Source: Dunaliella salina (Eukaryota > Chlorophyta > Chlorophyceae > Chlamydomonadales > Dunaliellaceae). From it: a stretch of DNA of 16,799 nucleotides. Below the pieces are notes generated by a model. It worked only from the letters and a program-made list of their open reading frames with translations. It was not told where the DNA came from and searched no databases. The stretch lies in the NCBI GenBank assembly GCA_002284615.2, contig MU069523.1, forward strand, positions 391,002 through 407,800, read 5' to 3'. This document shows positions 1 to 8,615 of this stretch, in pieces. How positions within the stretch are numbered: the first letter of the stretch is position 1; each line of letters starts with the position of its first letter. A program made the position numbers and the translations under genes.

Positions 1-34
<34 letters not shown>

Positions 35-45
35 GTATATGTATA

Positions 46-80
<35 letters not shown>

Positions 81-100
81 ATGTATATATGTATATGTAT

Positions 101-133
<33 letters not shown>

Positions 134-135
134 TA

Positions 136-170
<35 letters not shown>

Positions 171-190
171 ATATGTATATGTATATAAAC
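1..190. repeat. AT-rich microsatellite, (TA)n grading into (TATATG)n
   Basis: Pure TA dinucleotides at the window edge pass into interspersed TATATG and TATATATG units up to about 187. The open frames here read only Met-Tyr, Ile-Cys and Val-Tyr dipeptides in every register, which is a product of the repeat and not a gene. It probably lies in an intron of the OPR-like gene whose last exons begin at 941. Confidence 0.97.
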
Positions 191-940
191 ATATATGGTC
201 TATATGCTTGCTCACTCCTCAAGCTTTCCAAAAATTGTCCTCTTCATGTTCCTGCTGCCCCAAAACCAGTAACCTCTTGAATTGCACAGGAGTCATCCTG
301 ACCTCTGACCACTGTTTTCACCCTCGTATCCAGCCAGCGGCCATTGTGCAATCTCTCTAGCAGCCTTACAGGCCCCATTTCTTCTTGAAACACCCTTTCA
401 GTGCAACCTTTTCCCAGCCAATAGCTTGATTCCCTTTTGCGCGACCTTGCTCACAAACCCTGCTGGGCAAGTACGAAAGAATTTCCTGAGTTGCACCTCC
501 CCCCCCCACCCCCCCCTTGTACCCGCTTGGCAGCTGAGTAACAGTTCAATTTTGCGACCCTCAACATGCAAGTTCCAGGTTCTACCTGGCCCGGCTCCTG
601 CGTCTTCTCCTCTCATGCTGCTATTCATGCTTTTGTTTGTATGACCCTTCATGCTTTGCCTGCTGTGTGATGCTTTCCATCCCACTTTTCTCCTTTGTGT
701 CTGACTCGTGCAAACCTACCTCTCAGAAATTTGATATGTCTTTACCATCGGTCTTCCATTATGCACCCCATGCACGTCATGTATTTCACAAAATGCACGT
801 GCACCCATGACACACCCCTTGAGGGTAATCTAATTATTTAGTGAAGGAAGCTGTTAAATACTTTGGATACGGCGAATCTCTGCCTGTTATTCAGGTTGAT
901 GCATAAGCATGCAAATGTCATTGCTGTGTGCTGCTTGCAG
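191..940 (+). other. No recognisable gene; probable intron upstream of the OPR exons
   Basis: I found no exon of the OPR family here, so the upstream exons should lie left of the window. The stretch contains a C-rich run at about 499-526. It also has a degenerate repeat at about 401-538 that recurs downstream of the OPR gene at 1795-1880. It ends in an acceptor (CTGCTTGCAG, 931-940) directly before a conserved OPR exon. Confidence 0.5.
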
Positions 941-1638
941 GTTTGGAAGGGTCCTTTTATCGTCTCAGGTGGCTACACCCGAGAGAGCGGGGCTGCAGCT
1001 GTCGAAAGCGGGGAAGCGGATTTTGTTGCCTATGGAAGGTGAGAAGGATGTTTTTTTTTTTTCCAGCTTGGCTCAAGGAAATTAGGCTGGCTTTGCCTTG
1101 AGAGCTCTTGGATTGTTCTTTGACTGGCAAACCTGGCTGACACGCGCAGCAGATTTCTTTTGTTGGTACATGGATTTTTAACCCTGACCTGAACTCTGTC
1201 GGACAGGTTGTGGCTCTCTAACCCTGACTTGCCTCTTCGCTTCAAGCAAGGAGCCGAGCTCAACCCTTATGACAGGGTGGGTGCTTATACTGATCGCTAG
1301 TTGCATCCTGCATCACTCGTGGATGGATACGTGTCCTTCATCATTTTACACAAGCTGCTGAGCTAGAGAGGATATTGATGTTCTTAGCTACGAAGAGCTC
1401 AGCGCATCGTCTTCAGATCTTGGAGCGTCACTGCTGTGTGTTCAACCAATGAGCAAGAATATGGATCGTTCCAAAAGGTGGCAAAAAGCTTTCATGAGAC
1501 CCATCACGAATCCCTCGCTTAGGTATTTGATTTGGTTTACTAACTCCAACTCAATTACTTTTTGCTGCGCAGAACACATTCTACACCCATGGAAAAGAAG
1601 GATACATCGACTACCCTTTTTGGGAAGGTGCCAAGTAG
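941..1638 (+). CDS. OPR: 12-oxophytodienoate reductase-like flavoprotein, last three exons (3' partial gene)
   Basis: Three exons, 941-1038, 1207-1276 and 1573-1638 (TAG stop 1636-1638), join in frame to give 77 residues. Donors are AG|GTGAG and AGG|GTGGG; acceptors are TTGCAG, GGACAG and GCGCAG. The introns are 168 and 296 bp. The first exon reads through SGGYTRESGAAAVESG to VAYGR; the SGGY/F and YGR segments bind the FMN phosphate in Old Yellow Enzymes. The second contains LWLSNPDLPLRFKQGAEL and the third NTFYTHGKEGYIDYPFWEG. This order is diagnostic of the OPR/OYE C-terminus. Family members are NADPH-dependent FMN enzymes that reduce alpha,beta-unsaturated carbonyls; plant OPR3 acts in jasmonate synthesis. 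The protein ends three residues after PFWE, with no SRL-type peroxisomal signal, so a peroxisomal OPR3 role is not supported. The N-terminal barrel and the catalytic His/Tyr region are outside the window. Confidence 0.93.
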
Positions 1639-2035
1639 GCACAGGTCTGTGTGCGAACTTCATTGGCGTCCTCACTGCAAGACGCATAGCCATAGCGGAA
1701 CTTCAACCTATGAATCCTGTTTTCACAGTGTGCACCAATTGCGGACCCTCCTTAGTAGCCAAAATGATTTATTTACTTTTCGTGCACCATCATTGTGCAA
1801 CCTCTTACCCAGCCAAGTGCTTTTTCGTCCTTGTTGTACACCCTTCACTGCTTCACTGTGCACCCTGCTTGGCAGCTGAGAGAGCTTTGTCCAAACCTAC
1901 GTAATAAGTAAGTACTTTTTGTAATTTTTGTAGTATGCAATTTGAGAGACTCACCAAGACAGTTCTTGCATGCGGCAGTCTTTCGATACAGGGCCAGGTG
2001 TTGCTTTGTAGGTTGTTATTTCCACCACTCTGCAG
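1639..2035 (+). other. Intergenic or intronic spacer after the OPR stop
   Basis: This holds the OPR 3' UTR and a spacer. A clear match to the upstream repeat lies at 1795-1816 and 1867-1880 (GCTTGGCAGCTGAG). No convincing polyadenylation signal or new start codon could be assigned. The open frames covering it look like shadows. Confidence 0.4.
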
Positions 2036-2106
2036 CTGGTGTGTGCAGATGAAGCTGAAGCCTTTGCTTCCCAGCAAAACAAAAATCTGTCCATGCAGTA
2101 TATAAT
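2036..2106 (+). CDS. Candidate internal exon of an unidentified gene
   Basis: A pyrimidine-rich acceptor (CCACCACTCTGCAG) precedes 23 open codons that include CADEAEAFASQQNKNLSMQ. A good donor AT|GTGAGC follows. Intron phase is 0 in and 2 out. The Ala/Glu/Gln-rich helical composition looks coding, but I recognise no family. It starts 400 bp after the OPR stop, so it belongs to another gene on the same strand or to an unannotated OPR isoform. Whether it is joined to the exons from 6339 onward is unknown. One phase-compatible partner is at 2807. Confidence 0.45.
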
Positions 2107-2234
2107 GTGAGCGGTAGCTATTTGCTAGCAAGTCAAGGTGAACTTCCCATGAAATGGTCTTTCGTCATTCACATCCATTACTCACACAAGATTCAGGCCA
2201 TCATTGTTGCGTGCACTCGCAACATGCTCTTTAG

Positions 2235-2649
2235 TAAAGCAGGGTTGGGTCGTACGCGAGTTTGGGCTTAACGGTACGCGTATATACGTGCAAAATACGC
2301 GTATGTCGCGTATATACGTGAAATGGGAGTTCCAAAAATGGCTGGGAGGGTTTTGGGTAGGAGGGACTCGAGGGGGGGTCCCGACTACCCCCCAACCACC
2401 CTTACACATCCCCCAAGGCCCCCAAACACTTACACATGCCCAAAAAAGAAGGTTCCTGGATGTCGAACTGCGCAGCAGCTCTCTCTAAGAGTCACTCAAA
2501 GGTCTCTCGAAGGTCTGTCGAAGGTTTGTCGAAGCGATTTACCTACGTATTTTCTCACGTTTTGCAAAAAGCCATTGTTATGATACGCGTTTTTTCATCA
2601 ATTTCAATGATACGTGAAAATACGCGTATTCACGTATGACCCATCCCTG
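2235..2649. mobile_element. hAT-like non-autonomous element (candidate MITE)
   Basis: The left end CAGGGTTGGGTCGTACG (from 2240) and the reverse complement of the right end, CAGGGATGGGTCATACG (to 2649), form an imperfect terminal inverted repeat of about 20 bp. The CAGGG start is common in hAT elements. CTCTTTAG (2227-2234) and CTCTTTAC (2650-2657) flank the element as a 7-of-8 direct repeat, but five extra bases (TAAAG) sit inside the left flank. The interior carries repeated ACGCGTA/TACGTG motifs, a C-rich block and three copies of an 11-bp GGTCTGTCGAA-like repeat near 2499-2533. There is no transposase, so it would need one supplied in trans. Confidence 0.6.
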
Positions 2650-2806
2650 CTCTTTACAGGGGATGAAGAGAGCATCACAAGCAAAAACTTTTGCTAAAAC
2701 TTTAGTAAAAGCTTTTTATGTTGTGCTGTGAAGGAAAGCAACAATACAAATCAAATAAGGTTGGGCCACTTCAAAAGATGCATTTAAACAGACCACCCAC
2801 GTTCAG

Positions 2807-2876
2807 GGGCTTGAAGGGCTCATTTCATGTGCTTTACACTTATGGAAACGGTGGAGACTTGGGCAACAAACTCTAG
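2807..2876 (+). CDS. Possible short exon with stop codon
   Basis: After the acceptor ACGTTCAG there are 22 open codons (starting GLKGSFHVLYTYGNGG) and a TAG stop at 2874-2876. The one-base start phase fits the donor at 2107, so the two could be consecutive exons with the hAT-like element in the intron between them. The frame is short and a donor inside it (CG|GTGGAG) is also possible. Weakly supported. Confidence 0.22.
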
Positions 2877-3069
2877 CCAACGCATAACAATTGACAAGGC
2901 TGCTATAAAAAAATATAAGTAGAAGTCTATGCTGCCAGTGGACATAACCAGCATGCATTGAGGAATGCCTCAGCAGCTGCCCAGCCTGCTGTATTAATTT
3001 GGCTGAGGTCAAATAATGAGATGATGTGAGGTCCGGTCCCTAGCAAGAAGCCCTACAGCAACAACAGTG
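2877..3069. other. Spacer with no feature seen
   Basis: An AT-rich spacer between the candidate exon and the hAT-like element. No open frame with splice sites and no repeat were recognised. Confidence 0.4.
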
Positions 3070-3720
3070 TATTTTCTCAGAGGTGGACGGCGGGCCCAAA
3101 TTCCTGAAAATGTTCTTTCCCGCCGATATTTTCCAAATCTGACCAGGCCAAACATTAAAATGTAAATAATAACACATTCACCAAAAAAAAGGTAAAAATC
3201 CGATTATCCGAGTCGGTTGACCCCAGATCACTCTCCTGGCCTCAGATCACCCTAAAATGGCCCACAGCTCCATCCTGGGACCATTTTTCACCCCCAGAAT
3301 ATTTTCTTAATAACCCTTTTTTGATATGCTAACATCCCGCATTTTCTTAAGTGCGAAGGAAGGAGGTCAAAAATTGATCTATTTGGCATTTGGAAATGGC
3401 TGAAATTAGGTATCTGACCAACCACTGGGTCTTCTCACTCCATTTTCTTGCAATGATAATTTTTTGGTTCAAGGGCACCAAATTATTAAAAATCACCCAA
3501 TTTGGTACAGTGGCTGGTCAGATATAGTGGGTGCTTGCTCGAAAACTAGGGTTCACGTTTTGGCAAAAGTGGCCCCAAGTAGCACCTTTCAAATTTAGGA
3601 GCTATGGGTAGCTACCAGTTGATGCTAAGCACGAGAAGTGCCAAGTGGGACCACCTTGCAAAGAAAATATTCAAAAGGACCCCTGTTTGGGGCCTTCGTC
3701 GCCCACCTCTAGTATTTTCT
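3070..3720. mobile_element. hAT-like non-autonomous DNA transposon, 635 bp, with 8-bp target-site duplication
   Basis: TATTTTCT occurs at 3070-3077 and again at 3713-3720, an exact 8-bp direct repeat. Between them, 3078-3712 begins CAGAGGTGGACGGCGGGCCC, and the reverse complement of its end begins CTAGAGGTGGGCGACG and continues to GGCCC. This gives an imperfect terminal inverted repeat of about 20 bp. An 8-bp duplication with short CAGAGG-type termini is the hallmark of the hAT superfamily. The interior has no long open frame. It contains a subterminal inverted repeat, TATCTGACCAACCACTG at 3411-3427 against 3508-3524 (16 of 17 pairing), which could fold into a long hairpin. Confidence 0.85.
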
Positions 3721-3747
3721 GGGCACCCAAAAAGAAACAAGTAAGGT

Positions 3748-3764
3748 GTGATCCTGCGGATCAC
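3748..3764. repeat. Short perfect hairpin
   Basis: GTGATCC-TGC-GGATCAC forms a 7-bp stem with a 3-base loop, 27 bp beyond the right target-site duplication of the hAT-like element. No function can be assigned. Confidence 0.5.
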
Positions 3765-3831
3765 AAAAAAATGGGGCGGAGCCTGTGCTTCCCTTACACC
3801 TGAATACGGTTTAAACCTCAACCTTTGCCCC

Positions 3832-4219
3832 CGCTCCTCTCCGGGAGTCCTGCTCGCGTCTTCAAAGCATTGGAGTAAATCACCGCCATGCAGGTCACTC
3901 CTGTGGGCAAGTGGAGGAGATGTACCTTAACCTTGTATTGATTGAAATGAGAAATGCAGGGGGGGCTGCACCCCCCCTGCACCCCCCCGCTCCTCTCTAC
4001 TCCTCACGTCTTCAAAGCTTGGGAGCAAATCACCGCCATGCAGGTCACTCCCGTGGGCAAGTGGAGGGGATGTACCTTAACCTTGTATTGATTGAAATGA
4101 GAAATGCAGGGGGGGCTGCACTCCCCCGCTCCTCTCTACTCCTGCTCACGTCTTCAAAGCTTGGGAGCAAATCACCGCCATGCGGGTCACTCCCGTGGGC
4201 AAGTGGAGGAGATGTACCT
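3832..4219. repeat. Tandem repeat, three copies of a ~142-150-bp unit
   Basis: The segment CTTCAAAGC begins at 3860, 4010 and 4152, so the spacings are 150 and 142 bp. Each copy continues with AAATCACCGCCATGC, GGTCACTCC and GTGGGCAAGTGGAGG. The first two copies also share the ACCTTAACCTTGTATTGATT tail and a GGGGGGCTGCAC block with variable C-runs. The long open frames over this stretch on both strands come from the repeat and resemble no known protein. Confidence 0.9.
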
Positions 4220-4540
4220 GCTTGGAGCCTGTTGCCATCGGTCGGCCTTCTACCACATTCCGCCACATTTGCACCGCCCAAAATCACCAGCAATAACCAA
4301 AACATCACATTGAAATTAATTAAATAGCGAATTTAGAATTGGGTTTGTCTGAGGGGTGATTTAGTTCCGCGGGCTTGCACTGGCTGGGGGATTGACCCGG
4401 GACATCCGGCATCAGGGGAAAATTAGCTTCTATTTCATACAATTTTACATTCTGGGGTGGCCTGGGTGGCTCAAAGCTCTATTCTTTCAGTCAAACCTTA
4501 CATGAACTATAAGGGACTTCGCCCAGGGGGGCTCCACCCC
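4220..4540. other. No gene seen; possible distal 3' flank of the retroelement
   Basis: The stretch contains GGGGTGGAGCCCCCC (complement, near 4526-4540), a short GC hairpin immediately beyond the retroelement 3' end. It may be part of that element's 3' UTR or pre-existing DNA. No convincing exon was found. Confidence 0.35.
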
Positions 4541-5750
4541 AAAAAGAAAAACTACGTAGGAGGAGAAACTCTCCCTACATCAATTAAGGAAAAGGAGACA
4601 CATTGGCTCAAAGAGCCGTGAGTCCCCTCCACCGCAAGGTAAGGAAAAGAGAGAGCTAATGGGGATCTGGAGGGTTACAAGAAGTACCTGTCTCTGTACT
4701 TCGGCTGTGGGAAGTATTGTTATGTTCAATGGCGCGGCGTGTGGTGGCAAGTTTGTGGGCATATTGAACAGAATGTGCATGAAGTTGTTGAGCAAGCCTA
4801 GTGGCACGCTGATGATCCAATCCTAGTTGTTTGAAAAGCTTCATGGTATGCTCAGTATAAATAGTTCCACCAACACCCAGGAGAATAGGATGAATGGAAA
4901 CAGCTTTAGCACTAATAATTTTACAGAGGTCTGAATGCTGCTGCTTTGCCGCGTTTAACTGATGTTCAGGCCTAGTGTCCTCACAGAACTTGATTTCTAT
5001 GAGGTGCACATGACGATCCTTGACATGAGATTGATGTGGTTGCCCGACTCGGGTAGCGCTGATGGTCCTTCTTGTGGTCCTGCGCAAATCGTGATGTGAA
5101 TGGATAGGTGAAACACTGTTATAAGTATGTTTGGCATTTTAAGGGGTGATCAAAACAGCATCTGGTCGACTGGAGTTGAGTCTTTTCCTCTCAGAGAGGT
5201 TACGGGGGAATAAGTAAGCAGGTAAAGTTCTGTTTGAGGCATATGCAGGGAGTTGGAGATTGTGTTGATCGAGTTTAAGATTGCTTCCTATGTCTGTGTA
5301 TACCAGGCCTGCCCCTACAGGGCATTTGCTGAGTGCTTTAGTAATCATTCTGCCAGCAATGTTATGGCGTTCAGTAATCATGTTGGAGATGATATGGTTT
5401 TGGCAGCCAGAGAGCATGTGGAGTGCGCTGTCCAAATGGTGGCAGCCTGTCAGGGGGCAAGATGGATCAGTTGACCTTTTAAAACGTACTGCATGTTTTT
5501 GGTTGTAGAGGGTGCCTGTGCGGTACTGCAGGATGGTACGCTTCATGGGTACAGAGATGTTGGGCATATTTCTGAAGGCCTTGCTGATTTTTAAATCTAC
5601 TTGCGGTAATAAGTTTTTATAGTAAGAGTAGTAGCCTGTTTTGGCACTGGCATATCCAAGCTTGTGTTTAGAATGCATGTGGGATTTGAGGGCATCTTGA
5701 AGATTGGGGAAATAGGTGAGCTTGTGGGCGGGTGGTGGACTCGCAGATGT
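4541..5750 (-). mobile_element. 5'-truncated non-LTR retrotransposon (LINE-like) tail with 3' UTR
   Basis: On the minus strand a coding tail (5750 down to 4656) is followed by about 115 bp of 3' UTR. The UTR contains CCTTAATTGATGTAGGGAG and ends in a T-rich stretch near 4541. A second copy of the last 64 bp exists at 6257-6320 in the opposite orientation, which supports this as the element's 3' end. The reverse transcriptase domain is absent and the coding similarity starts abruptly near a minisatellite. This is typical of 5'-truncated target-primed insertions. Confidence 0.72.
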
Positions 5751-5819
5751 GCCTGCAGCATGCATTCTTTCTTCCTTGGCTACCCAAAAACCTCCTTGGC
5801 CACCCACCTCCTTGGCCAC
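4656..5819 (-). pseudogene. Retroelement ORF C-terminus: zinc knuckle plus PD-(D/E)XK-type endonuclease region, with in-frame stop
   Basis: A single frame runs from 5819 to 4656, interrupted by one TAA at 5139-5141. About the first 28 residues come from the adjacent 16-bp repeat. A Tyr/Lys-rich segment (residues ~32-80) follows, then a Cys/His cluster CPLTGCHHLDSALHMLSGC (residues 121-139). LINE C-terminal knuckles usually read C-x2-C; here the spacing is C-x4-C-x7-H-x4-C. RPDA (218-221) lies just before the stop. About 50 codons after the stop comes HLIEIKFCEDTRPEHQ, so a PD...ExK arrangement like that of restriction-like endonucleases is present. The end reads CNPPDPH. In intact elements such a domain would nick the target site. 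No RT domain lies upstream and the stop is present, so this is a dead copy. Confidence 0.72.
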
Positions 5820-5888
5820 CCACCTCCTTGGCTACCCACCTCCTTGGCCACCCACCTCCTTGGCCACCCACCTCCTTGGCCACCCAAA
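5772..5888. repeat. 16-bp minisatellite, six full copies plus flanking partial copies
   Basis: CCTTGGC starts at 5794, 5810, 5826, 5842, 5858 and 5874, exactly 16 bp apart; the unit is CTCCTTGGCCACCCAC with occasional C-to-T. A partial copy at about 5772-5790 ends TACCCAAAAA, and the last copy ends CACCCAAAAA. Because 16 is not a multiple of three, every frame is open and reads the same 16-residue peptide cycle. It abuts the 5' junction of the retroelement tail. Confidence 0.95.
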
Positions 5889-6256
5889 AACAATTGATCA
5901 TCTCTGCAAGCTTGGCAAAAAATATGATATGTTTTTCATCTTGAAGATCATCATAAATCACAGTTAGGGGCAGAGCCAGGATTCCAGGTAGCTGTCTCAT
6001 GAACGGAGGGTGTGGACACGGAGTTGAAAGCGAGCCATGCTGCGAAAAACATCCAAACTTGGCCTTACCAAAGACAAAGCCCGCAAAACTGCACCAAACT
6101 CCACAAGCACGCTTTCAAGACCTTGAAGGAACAAGCAGTACCAGACATGCAACTCAATTCAGCAATGGGGGTTCAAGGGGGGGCGGGCTGCTTGCAGGAG
6201 AGCAAGGCGCGCAGCTGGGTGGATGCTCGGTGACCCACCGGACCCACATTAGCTTG
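5889..6256. other. No recognisable gene between minisatellite and solo retroelement end
   Basis: No splice-flanked exon or repeat family was recognised. The part next to 6257 could be diverged 3' sequence of the second retroelement copy, but I cannot show it. Confidence 0.35.
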
Positions 6257-6320
6257 AATGTGTCTCCTCTTCCTTAATTGATGTAGGGAGAGTTTCTCTG
6301 CCTACGTACTTTTTTTTTGT
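6257..6320 (+). mobile_element. Solo 3' end of the same LINE family (+ orientation)
   Basis: AATGTGTCTCCTCTTCC through TTGATGTAGGGAGAGTTTC to CCTACGTACTTTTTT matches the reverse complement of 4541-4604 with only a handful of mismatches over about 60 bp. No coding tail of the element was recognised directly upstream, so it looks like a very short insertion. It ends about 18 bp before the acceptor of the next candidate exon and supplies part of that acceptor's poly-T tract. Confidence 0.8.
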
Positions 6321-6338
6321 ATTTGTACTTTTCCTGAG

Positions 6339-7374
6339 CACCCACTCCAGCCACCGGGAACACCCTGAAAAAGGACCTGCACCTGATGAAGTGCTCCTCT
6401 TGAAGTGTCTCACCAGGGCTACTAGTTGGTGCCAATGGAGAGGTGCACAACCTTTACGATGCGTACCAAGGTATCTAATGCACGGATATTTTGACGAAAA
6501 TTTGAAAAGGATTAATTGTGGTTTGAAAAGCCATGTTTCACGTTTCCAAATCAGAATCAATACATTTTTGTGACTAAAATTTTCATTCATAAGTCTTGAA
6601 GGGACAAGTGATATGCTGGAAATGCCTCGCTTGCATGTGGATTTTTGGACGCATTTTTCATGCCAGCCCCCTGGCTCCAACCCTCAAGTTCATGTCAATA
6701 TTGTAAGCAAAGATAGTAATAAGAATAATCATTCAATTCTTGCCACTCGTGTTGCCCGTATAAGGTTGAGCTAACACAGATTTTCGTGACAAATGTTTGG
6801 AAATGATTACTAATTTACTAGTTGTTGGGATCACGTGACGTTTCGGAAGTTGAAGTTCAGGGGAACCTTTTCATTAAAACATCAGGGTACTGGACAAGCA
6901 TTGATTCACTCATTCACCTTGCTTTAACTAGTCTGCTTTCTTCTCTAAGGCCAATGCTTTCACAATTGTCAATCAATGATAAGGGAGAAACTGCCCCTAT
7001 GGAGCGCTTAGATGCAGATGCACGGATGCAGGTCTGCTTGAGTCTCCCTGAATCCTTGGAAGACCTCTTGAAGTGGGTGATGCAGGTGCCTGTGCAAGCC
7101 AAGTTGTGCTCTTTTGTGCATGGAACAAAATTGCATTGCTTTGCACACAACCTTGCAGCCTCTCGCTTGTGAGCAAGGCATGGCGCACATCCTGCACAGG
7201 TGGGTGATTATTACAGGGAGTTACTGAGCACTCTGACCGGCAGGTTAAGATGGGTCTATGTGCTCTTGATTTGTTTGACCTGTCTTCCACGTCAAACAGA
7301 CTCCTTCCTCTGGAGAGGCCTTGTACGCAAGCGCTTTGGTTCTACCTCCAGTGACAACGGCGCATTTCTGCCAG
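6339..7374 (+). CDS. Unidentified multi-exon gene, exons at 6339-6442, ~6850-7085 and 7300-7374
   Basis: Exon 6339-6442 follows a T-rich acceptor (TTTTCCTGAG) and encodes 34 codons including PAPDEVLLLKCLTRATSW; donor AGAG|GTGCAC, phase 1 out. The next exon begins at 6850 or 6856 (both keep phase; 6861 would not) and ends CAG|GTGCCT at 7085. It contains the helical segments IDSLIHLALTSLLSSLRPML and LSLPESLEDLLKWVMQ. Exon 7300-7374 (75 bp, phase 0 both sides) reads through GEALYASALVLPPVTTAHFC to CAG|GTAATG. The introns are about 407 and 214 bp. I do not recognise the protein; the composition suggests an alpha-helical, soluble scaffold. The start codon would lie upstream. In the second exon the frame runs past the donor to a stop at 7170-7172, so retention would truncate the protein. 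Confidence 0.5.
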
Positions 7375-8156
<782 letters not shown>

Positions 8157-8231
8157 CTGCACAATCATCCTATGCAACAACATAAGCAATGGATTCCTGG
8201 GGGTCCAAAACCTAATCCTTTGGAAGAGATG
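8157..8231 (+). CDS. Unidentified gene, candidate 75-bp exon
   Basis: An excellent acceptor (CTTCTGCCTCATTTCACAG) precedes 25 codons, phase 0 on both sides, including QWIPGGPKPNPLEEM, then donor ATG|GTGTAA. The phase matches the donor at 7374. Joined, the sequence would run from the VLPPVTTAHFCQ end into LHNHPMQQHKQWIPGG. The fit of phase, acceptor and open frame is good, but the peptide is short and I recognise no family. Confidence 0.45.
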
Positions 8232-8298
8232 GTGTAAAAGCTCATGAATTGTGGACTAATACATCATTTACCAGAAGTAAGTACAAGTGTATACTTCT

Positions 8299-8430
8299 TT
8301 CCAATCTCACGTACTAGTGTACCTTGCACCCTAATGCTGGCTTGTACATATGAGCAGGTGGAGGTAGATACAAGTACCACTCCTTTTAACTCATGTACTA
8401 GCCTTGCACTCTAAAGCTGATTGGTACATA
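8299..8430. repeat. Imperfect tandem duplication, ~84-bp period
   Basis: GTACTAG at 8311 and 8395 begins two related segments. Both continue with CCTTGCAC, CTAA.GCTG and GTACATAT. A similar motif style (GTATACTT, GTACT) recurs near 7433-7490. It lies in a presumed intron. Confidence 0.6.
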
Positions 8431-8615
8431 TTTGGAGAGTGTGCCCCTCCAAAAATCCGTTAAAGGTAGAGGTAGCATGGACCTGGTCAATAGATGGATG
8501 GATGGATGAACACAGCTGCTCTGCCCACAAAACCTTCAGACGATGCACCACATGTGACAAATGGATAGACAGATGAGAGAATATTCAGGTCTTGAGAACG
8601 TCCAAGTCTTGAGAG

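Noticed and set aside
49..360. Met-Tyr-rich small protein
   Set aside because: Microsatellite translation followed by non-conserved sequence.
4541..6320. A complete DNA transposon with 64-bp terminal inverted repeats
   Set aside because: The repeats match the 3' UTR of the enclosed LINE tail, no transposase is present and no target-site duplication was seen outside; two opposed LINE ends are simpler.
7021..7200. F-box-like look (LPESLEDLLK followed later by LSLVSKAWR in another frame)
   Set aside because: The two parts are in different frames and would need a ~50-bp intron; no full F-box can be assembled.
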